A stretch of DNA of 64,000 nucleotides from Cupriavidus plantarum (GTDB lineage: Bacteria > Pseudomonadota > Gammaproteobacteria > Burkholderiales > Burkholderiaceae): contig NZ_CAJPUX010000002.1 of NCBI RefSeq assembly GCF_905397285.1, forward strand, positions 1 to 64,000, read 5' to 3'. The notes under the pieces were generated by a model. That model saw nothing but the letters and a program-made list of their open reading frames with translations, had not been told where the DNA came from and did no database searches. This document shows positions 26,298-34,500 of this stretch, piece after piece; position 1 is the first letter of the stretch, and the number at the start of each line of letters is the position of its first letter. A program made the translations under genes and the position numbers.

Positions 26298-28234
26298 CAG
26301 AACGCCCAGCAGGAGCAGCCGAGCGCGCCCCAGAACGAGCTTTCGTCGCTCGTCGGCACGCTCGAGGTCCAGGCGCGCGCATGCGCGTGCCCGTGCACGC
26401 CGCACGACGAGGCACAGCCGCAGGCGGTATTCATCGCCAGCTTCGTCTGCGCGGTCGGGCGAGGCTGATAACGGCTGCCGTGGCGCGCGGGCGACCAGTC
26501 GGGCATCGCCGGCGGCAGGTCCGGCGAGTACTTGCCGAATTCGCCGTCACCGTAGACGACCTTGCCGCCGAGCACCGTCATGACCGAGGTGATGTCCTGG
26601 ATGTCGTCGCCGGGTACCGAGAAGTAGTCGGCCGAGAGCACCGCGAGGTCGGCCAGCTGACCCACGGCGATGCGGCCCTTCTTGCCTTCCTCCGACGAGA
26701 ACCACGTATTGGCTTCCGTCCACAGGCGCAGCGCCGTCTCGCGATCGAGCAGGTTGGCCTGCGGGTACATCGACATGCCGCCCACGGTCTTGCCGGTGGT
26801 GAGCCAGTACAGCGACACCCAGGGGTTGTACGAGGCGACGCGCGTGGCATCTGTCCCTGCGCCGACCTTGACGCCGCGCTCGAGCATCTTCTTCACCGGG
26901 GGCGTGGCCTCGGCGGCCTTCGCGCCATAGCGCTCGACGAAGTATTCGCCCTGGTACGCCATGCGGTGCTGCACGGCGATACCGCCGCCGAGCGCCGCGA
27001 TGCGGTCGATGTTGCGGTCGGTGATGGTCTCCGCATGATCGAAGAACCAGTTCAGGCCCGTGAACGGAATGTCCTTGGCCACTTTCTCGTACACGTCCAG
27101 GGCGCGCGAGATGGTCTCGTTGTACGTCGCATGCAGGCGCCACGGCCAGCGCTTCTCGGCCAGCAGTCGGATCACGGGTTCGAGGTCCGCTTCCATCGAG
27201 GGCGGCATGTCGGGCCGCTCGACGCGGAAGTCCTCGAAGTCGGCCGCGGTATAGACGAGCATTTCGCCCGCGCCGTTATGACGGTACAGGTCGTCGCCCT
27301 GACCCGGCTTCACCGTGGACGTCCACGTCTTGAAGTCGCTGAGCTCTTCCTTGGGCTTCTGCGTGAAGAGGTTGTAGGCGAGGCGCACCGTGAGCTGCCC
27401 TTCCTCGTGCAGCTCCTCGATGATGTTGTAGTCCTCTGGGTAATTCTGGTACCCGCCGCCGGCGTCGATCACGCCGGTCACGCCCAGACGGTTCACCTCG
27501 CGCATGAAATGGCGCGTGGAGTTCTTCTGGTATTCGGGCGGCAGCTTCGGGCCCTTGGCCAGCGTCGCGTAGAGGATCGTCGCGTTCGGCTTGGCCAGCA
27601 GCAGGCCGGTGGGATTGCCTTGCGCGTCGTGCACGATCTCGCCGCCCGGCGGGTTTGGCGTGTCCTTGTTGTAGCCCACCGCGCGCAGCGCGGCGCCATT
27701 CAGGATCGCGCGATCGTACAAATGCAGGATGAACACGGGCGTGTCGGGCGCCACGGCGTTCAGTTCCTCGATCGTCGGCAGGCGCTTTTCGGCGAACTGA
27801 TGCTCGGTGAAGCCGCCAACCACGCGCACCCATTGCGGCGCGGGCGTGCGGTCGACCTGCGCCTTGAGCATGCGCATGGCGTCGGCGAGCGAGCGCACGC
27901 CATCCCAGCGCAGCTCCATGTTGTAGTTCAGCCCGCCACGGATGATGTGCATGTGGCTGTCGATCAGGCCGGGAATCGCGCGGCGGCCGTTCAGGTCGAT
28001 CACGCGCGTCTGCGGCGTGGCCAGCTTCATGACCTCGTCGCGCGTGCCGACGCTGACGAACCGTCCATCGTGGATGGCGACGGCATCCGCCTGCGGACGC
28101 GAGCGGTCGAGCGTCGTGAACTTGCCGTTGACGAGGATCAGGTCTGGCGTCTGGGACGGGGACATGGCGAAGATCTCCGAGGAGGCTGCCGCGCCCAGCG
28201 CGGCAGCCGAAGCAAGGAACTGACGGCGACGCAT
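26297..28234 (-). CDS. Tat-exported amidohydrolase (YtcJ/Amidohydro_3 type) with Cys/His-rich tail
   Basis: The 645-residue metal-dependent hydrolase begins with a twin-arginine-type signal (MRRRQFLASAAALGAAAS). The amidohydrolase barrel follows, with the metal motif GLIDSHMHI near residue 90, the conserved TGVIDAGG segment, FDHAETI in mid-barrel and GAGTDATR near residue 475. The last 45 residues are an unusual tail with CGCASSCG, HGHAHA and GCSCW, giving five Cys and three His in a short span plausible for metal or cluster binding. The start overlaps the isochorismatase stop (TGATG). It is predicted to hydrolyse a C-N bond in the periplasm; the substrate is unknown. Confidence 0.88.
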   Translation of the reverse strand: MRRRQFLASAAALGAAASSEIFAMSPSQTPDLILVNGKFTTLDRSRPQADAVAIHDGRFVSVGTRDEVMKLATPQTRVIDLNGRRAIPGLIDSHMHIIRGGLNYNMELRWDGVRSLADAMRMLKAQVDRTPAPQWVRVVGGFTEHQFAEKRLPTIEELNAVAPDTPVFILHLYDRAILNGAALRAVGYNKDTPNPPGGEIVHDAQGNPTGLLLAKPNATILYATLAKGPKLPPEYQKNSTRHFMREVNRLGVTGVIDAGGGYQNYPEDYNIIEELHEEGQLTVRLAYNLFTQKPKEELSDFKTWTSTVKPGQGDDLYRHNGAGEMLVYTAADFEDFRVERPDMPPSMEADLEPVIRLLAEKRWPWRLHATYNETISRALDVYEKVAKDIPFTGLNWFFDHAETITDRNIDRIAALGGGIAVQHRMAYQGEYFVERYGAKAAEATPPVKKMLERGVKVGAGTDATRVASYNPWVSLYWLTTGKTVGGMSMYPQANLLDRETALRLWTEANTWFSSEEGKKGRIAVGQLADLAVLSADYFSVPGDDIQDITSVMTVLGGKVVYGDGEFGKYSPDLPPAMPDWSPARHGSRYQPRPTAQTKLAMNTACGCASSCGVHGHAHARAWTSSVPTSDESSFWGALGCSCWAF

Positions 28235-28932
28235 CAGCGCTCGATCACCGGTGCGTGCACGGGAGCGATCGACTCGTGCGGGGTGGCGGTGCGCTGGGCA
28301 GCCTTGTGCACCATCGTATAGGCGTAGTCCACGCCCATGCCGTAGGCGCCGGAGTGTTCCTTCGCCACGGCCATCACGGCATCGTACGTGTCGCGGTTCT
28401 TCCAGTCACGCTGCCATTCCAGCAGGACCTGCTGCCAGGTCACCGGCACCACGCCGGCCTGGACCATGCGCTGCATGGCGTAGTCATGCGCGTCCTTGGT
28501 CGTGCCGCCGGAGGCATCGGCCACCATATAGATCTCGTAGTTGCCTTCCAGCATCGCGCACAGCGCGAAGGTCGTGTTGCACACCTCCGTCCACAGGCCG
28601 GCCACGACGACCTTGCGGCGGCCATTGGCGGCCAGCGCGTCGCGGACCTTCTGGTCATCCCACGAATTCATCGAGGTGCGTTCCAGCGTCTTCGCATTCG
28701 GGAACACGTCGAGCAGTTCCGGGTACGTGAAGCCGGAGAACGACTCGCTTTCCACGGTCGTGATCGTGGTCGGCACGTTGAAGATCTTGGCGGCCTTGGC
28801 CAGGCCCACCACGTTGTTCTTGAGCGTCTGGCGGTCGATCGACTGTACGCCGAACGCCATTTGCGGCTGATGGTCGATGATGATCAGCTGGCTGTTGTGC
28901 GGGGTCAGCACTTCGAGCTTGGGATTGGACAT
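28234..28932 (-). CDS. Isochorismatase-family cysteine hydrolase (YcaC-like)
   Basis: The protein has 232 residues with the isochorismatase-like fold. The expected catalytic aspartate D20 lies in LIIIDHQPQMAFGV and nucleophile C118 in AGLWTEVCNTTFALC. The cis-peptide neighbourhood is conserved, and YMVADASGGTTKDAH follows. Homologues act on amide or imide bonds, and YcaC itself has no confirmed substrate. AAGGAG precedes the ATG. It is first in a tightly coupled operon with amidohydrolase, DoxX and porin. Two hydrolases of different families in series suggest stepwise breakdown of an amide-type compound, as inference. A CTAATACGA element lies about 70-83 bases upstream. Confidence 0.9.
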   Translation of the reverse strand: MSNPKLEVLTPHNSQLIIIDHQPQMAFGVQSIDRQTLKNNVVGLAKAAKIFNVPTTITTVESESFSGFTYPELLDVFPNAKTLERTSMNSWDDQKVRDALAANGRRKVVVAGLWTEVCNTTFALCAMLEGNYEIYMVADASGGTTKDAHDYAMQRMVQAGVVPVTWQQVLLEWQRDWKNRDTYDAVMAVAKEHSGAYGMGVDYAYTMVHKAAQRTATPHESIAPVHAPVIER

Positions 28933-29000
28933 GATGTCACTCCTTGCGACGGGTTGGGCAGGAAACCGAAGACTATGTGCGAGCCCCCGTCGCGACCATC

Positions 29001-29015
29001 CCCTCATCGTATTAG
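29001..29015 (-). promoter_or_regulatory. CTAATACGA element upstream of the isochorismatase operon
   Basis: On the coding strand this reads CTAATACGATGAGGG. The 9-mer CTAATACGA also occurs at 39938-39946 upstream of the chloroperoxidase-like gene at nearly the same distance and in the same orientation, and CTAATACC occurs in the palindrome at 24711. It is a candidate activator half-site shared by three units. Confidence 0.3.
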
Positions 29016-29183
29016 CGCTATCCACTAACGGGAGGACTGCACACGTTTGTACAAAAACCGCACAGCCGTTCTATCGGTTGATGCAGTGCGGCATGTACAT
29101 TGCCACCGGGTCGCCAGTTGCCGCGGCCCCTGGACAGACCCCGTCGGCGGACCGTTGACGGTTGCATAAGGAAAGGTGCCCTC

Positions 29184-29837
29184 ATGACCCGCTCGAACCG
29201 CACGGATCCGGCCGCCGGCCAAGGCCCGCTGGCTGCGCTGGCCGCTTCGATCGCGCATGCCCTGCGTGAGCCGCTCACCGCGATCGGGCTCGAGGCGGGC
29301 GCCGTGCAGCGCGTGCTGCGCGGCGGGGACGCCGATCTGCCGTGTCAACCCGAGGTGGCCCAACAACTGCGGGAAGGCCTCCGCCGCATCCAGGAGCAGG
29401 CCACGCGCGCGGAAGCGCAGATCCGCTGCCTGCAGGCGCTCATGCTGGCGGAGCACGGGCTGTCGGGCGGTGTGCCCGGCGATAGCCTCGCGGCGTTCGA
29501 CCTCGGCCAGGCGATCGATGACGTGGTGCCGCTCGCGCGCGCCGCGGTCTACAACGCCGGACTGGACCTGCATGTCGAGGTCGAGCCGTCGGTCTCGCGC
29601 GTCAATGGGGAACACGCGCGCGTCCAGCACGCGGTGCTCGGCCTGCTGGCGGAGACGCTCGATGGCCTGGGCGCGGTCCCGCCACGTGCGGCGCGGCTGG
29701 AGCTTGCCGCGCGCAGCGACGCGCAGGGCAGCGTCACCATGGCGCTCATGCTCGACGGCCAGACCCTCCGCATTGCGGCGCTCCCGGTCCGTCCGGTGTC
29801 GCCCGCATCATGCGTCGGTGCGGGTGCGCATGCATGA
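29184..29837 (+). CDS. Degenerate histidine-kinase-like protein
   Basis: The protein has 217 residues. The N-terminal part resembles a HisKA dimerisation domain with H25 in SIAHALREPLTAIGLEAG, closely similar to the H-box SIAHEVxQPL of the window's true kinases, although the acidic residue after His is alanine. The C-terminal half aligns loosely with an HATPase, but the N-box (VLGLLAETLDGL) lacks its asparagine and no G-box is present. ATP binding and autophosphorylation are therefore unlikely. It may be a histidine phosphotransfer-like or regulatory partner for the surrounding receivers. The start MTRSNR has AAGGAAAGG upstream. It is divergent from the isochorismatase operon. Confidence 0.7.
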   Translation: MTRSNRTDPAAGQGPLAALAASIAHALREPLTAIGLEAGAVQRVLRGGDADLPCQPEVAQQLREGLRRIQEQATRAEAQIRCLQALMLAEHGLSGGVPGDSLAAFDLGQAIDDVVPLARAAVYNAGLDLHVEVEPSVSRVNGEHARVQHAVLGLLAETLDGLGAVPPRAARLELAARSDAQGSVTMALMLDGQTLRIAALPVRPVSPASCVGAGAHA

Positions 29838-29870
29838 CTTCACCGCATCCTGCTATCCTCTGGTGGTCTT

Positions 29871-30833
29871 ATGCCGCACGACTTCCAGAATCTCATGCCC
29901 GCGATTGCCCTTCGAACGGCGCACCCGCCGTTGCCTCAGGCGCCCGGCCCGGTGGGCGTGGATCCTTTCGGCTGCACGGCTGACCGGCTCAGCGACGACC
30001 AGGCGCTGATCGGCAAGGACGTCCAGTTCTATCGCAAAAGCTCGCTGGGCAAGCGCGCGACGCAGGTAGAAATGCCCGCGACCGACCGCGGCGTGCTGCT
30101 GGGGGTCTCGCTGCGGGGCGGCCATCGCCGCCGCATTTTCGACGGCAGGCATGGCCGCACGCATGACTTCGATAACGGCGCGATCTACCTCCGCAGCCTC
30201 GCGGTCGACTACAAGGCGGATTTCTGCAGCGACTTCGACTTCATGCTCGTCGAGATCTCGCGCACGTTCATCGAGCGCGTGGCGATCGAGCGTGGCGCGG
30301 CGACGCCCGAACTCCAGCCGCTGGCGGCCCATGCCGATCCAGTGCTCGCGCATCTGGCGCACGCCATGGTGCCGCTGCTGCAGCATCCGGAGCAGGCGTG
30401 CCAACTCTTCGTCGATCAGCTGAGCCTCGCGATCGGCGCGCATCTGGTGCATCGCTATGGACACGGAACGGCCTTGCCCGAGGACGGCGGCAAGTCGCTC
30501 AGGCGCCTGCCGCCGCGCAGTGTCGAGCGCGCTAAGGAGATGCTCGCCGCGCGCTTCGACGGCAATCTGTCGGTCGGCGAGGTCGCCGACGCGTGCCAGC
30601 TGTCGCGCAGCCACTTCACGCGCGCGTTTCGGGAATCCACGGGACAGACGCCGCACCAGTGGCTCATCGAGCGCCGGCTGGAACGCGCCTATGCGCTGCT
30701 GCGCGACACCGACCTGCCGCTGGCCGAGGTGGCCGTGTCCTGCGGGTTCTGCGACCAGAGCCACTTCACCCGCGTGTTCTCGCGCGCCACCGGCGTTACG
30801 CCGGGCGTCTGGCGCCGCGGCGCCGCCGGCTGA
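29871..30833 (+). CDS. AraC family transcriptional regulator
   Basis: This is a 320-residue regulator with an N-terminal AraC-binding-like (cupin) region and a C-terminal double helix-turn-helix. The DNA-binding signatures are NLSVGEVADACQLSRSHFTR and LAEVAVSCGFCDQSHFTRVF, followed by TGVTPGVWRR. It is 33 bases downstream of the kinase-like gene on the same strand. It is convergent with the FixJ-like regulator, with stop codons directly abutting. It probably controls the divergent isochorismatase-amidohydrolase-DoxX-porin operon, a common layout for AraC activators of catabolic genes. The inducer is unknown. Confidence 0.9.
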   Translation: MPHDFQNLMPAIALRTAHPPLPQAPGPVGVDPFGCTADRLSDDQALIGKDVQFYRKSSLGKRATQVEMPATDRGVLLGVSLRGGHRRRIFDGRHGRTHDFDNGAIYLRSLAVDYKADFCSDFDFMLVEISRTFIERVAIERGAATPELQPLAAHADPVLAHLAHAMVPLLQHPEQACQLFVDQLSLAIGAHLVHRYGHGTALPEDGGKSLRRLPPRSVERAKEMLAARFDGNLSVGEVADACQLSRSHFTRAFRESTGQTPHQWLIERRLERAYALLRDTDLPLAEVAVSCGFCDQSHFTRVFSRATGVTPGVWRRGAAG

Positions 30834-31499
30834 TCAGTCCGCCTCCGCGGCGACCAGCCCCAGCGCCCGCGCCATCGTGACGAGTTCCGCGAACGACCGG
30901 GCCTGCATCTTCTTCATCGTCTGCGCGCGATAGGTCTTCACCGTTGCGGGACTGATGTCGAGCATGTCCGCTACCTGCTTGTTCGACAGCCCGCGCGCGA
31001 GCAGCGTCATCGCATCGCGTTCGCGTGGGGTCAGGCTCGCGAAGCCGATGCGCAGTGCCGCGGTGCGTTCCAGCTCCGCGCGGCGCTGCACGTCGAGGTG
31101 AAGCGCTTCGAATACGGCATCGATCAGTTCCTGATCGCGGAACGGCTTGGCGATGAAGTTAATCGCGCCCGCTTTCATCGCCGCCACGGTCATCGGCACG
31201 TCGCCCACCCCGGACAGGAACACGATCGGGGTTTCGATACCGTCCTCGCGCAGGCGCGCCTGCAGGTCCAGGCCGCTGAGCCCGTCGAGCGAGATATCCA
31301 GCACGATGCAACTCGGCTGATCGGGCATGGGCGCGGCCAGCAACGCCTCGGCCGTCGTGTGCTGCACCACGCGCAGGCCAATCGATGCGAAGAGACCGGA
31401 TACCGCCTCGCGCACGGCCGGGTCGTCGTCCACGACGAGAACGAGAAACTCGTTCGCCGCGTCTTCGGTCCATTCTGAGAATCGGTAGGTGGCTTCCAT
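30834..31499 (-). CDS. FixJ/NarL-type response regulator
   Basis: The 221-residue protein contains an N-terminal receiver (acidic DDD 24-26, phospho-aspartate D68 in IVLDISLDGLSG, lysine in IAKPFRD) and a C-terminal LuxR-type helix-turn-helix (LTPRERDAMTLLARGLSNKQ, then ISPATVKTYRAQTMKKMQ). This is FixJ/TodT architecture. The gene begins 10 bases after the second giant kinase's stop on the same strand, so kinase and regulator form a cognate pair resembling TodS/TodT in layout. Its targets are unknown; promoters with TAATAC elements are candidates. Confidence 0.92.
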   Translation of the reverse strand: MEATYRFSEWTEDAANEFLVLVVDDDPAVREAVSGLFASIGLRVVQHTTAEALLAAPMPDQPSCIVLDISLDGLSGLDLQARLREDGIETPIVFLSGVGDVPMTVAAMKAGAINFIAKPFRDQELIDAVFEALHLDVQRRAELERTAALRIGFASLTPRERDAMTLLARGLSNKQVADMLDISPATVKTYRAQTMKKMQARSFAELVTMARALGLVAAEAD

Positions 31500-31509
31500 A
31501 TGTCGATAC

Positions 31510-34500
31510 TTAAAGCTTTGGATCAGGCGGAATGACGAACTGGAAGATCGCCCCCGCGGGGTGATTCGGCGATGCCCACAACCGGCCCGCATGCGACTCC
31601 ACGATCGACCGGCAGATTGCAAGGCCCATGCCCAGTCCCTGCGCCTTGGTGGTGTAGAAGGCCTCGAACAGCTGCTCGGCCTGGTCCGGATGCAGCCCGA
31701 CGCCTTCGTCGTGAACCGCCACCAGCACGCCGCCCGAGTCGGCTCGTGCCGTGCGCACGAGGATCTCGCGGCGCCGGCGCGGCTTGCCTCCCTTGCTGTT
31801 TCGGTCGCCTGGTCTGTTAGCCTCGGCCTCCCCCTCGGCGCTCGCCTCGATCGCATTCATCAGCAGGTTGAGTACCACCTGCTGCAGCTGGACGCGGTCG
31901 CCCGCCACGCGGGGGAGGTCCGTAGCCAGTGTCATGGCGATGGCGCAGCGCCGGCGGGTGGCCTCGCCGCGCACCAGCGGCAGCGTATCCTCGATGACCG
32001 CGTTGAGGTCCACGCATTCCTGCGCGGTAGCCGTTTTCTTCAATAGCGAGCGCATGCCCACGATCACCGCGCTCGCGCGCTCGCCCTGCGCGGCCACGCC
32101 TTGCAATGCGGCTTGCGCCTCGTCGATATTCGGTGGCGCGCGGCGCAGCCAGCGCATGGCCGCGCTCGTGTTGGCGATGATGGCGGCGAGCGGCTGGCTG
32201 ACCTCGTGAGCGATCGACGATGCAAGCGCGCTGAGCGTCATGACCCGCGACACGTGAGCGAGTTCGCACTGTGCCTGCATCCGGGCCGCATCCGCGCGCC
32301 GGCGCTCATGGTACAGGCGGCTGTTCTCGAGCGCGACCGCCGCCTGGGAGGCAAGCAGCTTGAGCATCGCCGCGCGCGCGGGCACGAACACGCGCGGGGC
32401 CAGGCGATTCTCCACATACAGGATGCCGACCAGCGTCGCCTGGTTGAACAGCGGCAGGGCAAGCATCGAGCGGGGCCGATGCCGTTGCACATACACGTCG
32501 GTCATGTAGGCGGACAGGTTGGGCGCGTTGTCCACGGCCACGCTTTCGCCCGTGGCGAGTACCTGCTCGATCAGCGGCATCGGCGCGGTGTCCGGGGCCA
32601 TGGGCACCATGGCCTCGGTCGCGTGAACATCGGCGTCGGCCTCCGCCTCGGGCGTCCGGACGACGATGCCCTCGTCATCCGCGAAGGCATCCGCCGCGAG
32701 CCGCGGGCGGCCGTCGCGCAGCAGGATCAGCATGCCGCGCGTAGCGCCGGCCTGCTCCAGCGCGGTGCGCATGAGCGTGTCGACAAGCTTGTCCAGATGG
32801 ATCTCGCGCGAGATCGTCTGCGACACCTCGAGTACGGTCGCAAGGTCCAGATGCTCGAGCGGCGCGCCGATGGTGCCGGTCAGCGCGGCGGGGCGGTCTT
32901 CGTCGGTGAGGCGCGGGTAGAGCGCATCCAGCTGCCACACCTTGCCGTCTGCGCCCCAGTGGCCATAGCAGCGCCGCGCTTCGCGCAGATACATGCGCGC
33001 CACCTTGGGCAGCCCACGCGATAGATAGAACCGCGCCGCCAGTTCGTTCGCCAGCGCCTGATGGTGCACGAGCGCATGGTCGCGCGCGGCCTCGATGGCG
33101 GCTTCATAGCGCCGCATCGCTTCCATGTCGCGGCCCTCGATCCGCGCGATCTCGGCCGCGACGAGGGCGGCGCGGTCGGAGAACGTTGCGGGGCAGTGGG
33201 CGGCCCAGGCCTGTAGCTGGAGATGGTAGACGGCCAGTGCCTCCCGCCGCTGCTGCGCGTCGGCCGCGTTGTCGCGCTGTGCCGCGAGCGCCAGCGCCGC
33301 GTAGAAACAATGCTCCGCCTGCTCCAGAAACGACGGACAGGACCACAGCAGCTGTTCGGCCTGTGCGGCCGCATGCACCGCCGCATCGATATCGCCCGCG
33401 AAGAAGCGCGCCTGCAGGCGCCGGATCCAGTACCAGCACGCCGCGAGCGCGAGGCCTGCGTCGCCGGTGACGCGCTGCGCGAAGGCGGACTCGTTGAAGC
33501 CGCTCTGGCCGCCGCGGCCCGGATGGTTGCCGGGTTGAACGGGCTCGTCGAAGGACCCGAACACCGGTGTCAGGCCGCGCAACGTGCGAATCAGCTGCAA
33601 CTGTGGCGCGATGCGGTCGGTGGCGAGGCCGAAGCGCGCCTGGCGTGCATAGGCCAGTGCGGCCTCGGCTTCCGGTTGCACCGTGGCCAACGCGTCGCCA
33701 GCGACGAGCGCATGCGTGATCAGGTTGTTGTAGATGAACGAAGCATAGGTCACGTCGCCGACGCGGGTCATGGCGCCGAGCGCGCGGCGCAGCACGCCCG
33801 TCGCCACGGGCAGCGGCTCACGCCACGGCAGCACGTGTCCGCCCACTACCTGGTACACGCGCGCCTGCACACCCCCGATGCCGCGGCGGTCGGCCAATGC
33901 GATCGCCAGTTGCGCGAACGCAAAGTTCTCGGCGTTCCCCGAGGCCCTTTCGAGGATCATCGCGAGCCACGCATAGCCGAGCGCGGAGGTATCCGCACTG
34001 CCGTGTGTCAGGCTCAGGTTGACCAGCCGGAGGATCACGCGCGTGCGCAGGTACTCGTCCGTGTACCAGGCGGGCGGCATCAGCGCCATCAGCACATCCA
34101 TCGTGCCCAGCGCCACGCGGTCGGTCATCGGGGGCAGGTCTAGCAGGTCGGAGATGGGCCGGTCTCCCAGCCGCTCGCGAAGCCGCTGGCGCAGCATGCC
34201 GAACTCCCGCTCGACATCCTCCGCGCGCGGATGCGCACTCCAGCCGCCTTCGGCGCGTTCGAGGTACGCGACGCCAACGGCGACCGCGCGCTCGCGCTGG
34301 TCGCTCGACATCAGCAATTCGAGCAGCATCCGCGTGGCGGCGGCCAGTTCGAACAGGTTGGCATTGGCCGCGATCAGCGCGGCGAACCGGCGTTCCGCTT
34401 CCGGGATGTCGCGCGGAGGCGCCGTCTTTTCGGTCCGCGCCTTGCCGGGCGCTGCGGCAGACGCCCGAACACGATCCTCGCGATGGCGAGTGGTCCTGTC

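Noticed and set aside
26381-28321. 646-codon plus-strand frame opposite the amidohydrolase
   Set aside because: No domain and shadow-type composition; the amidohydrolase metal motifs and operon overlaps fix the true strand.
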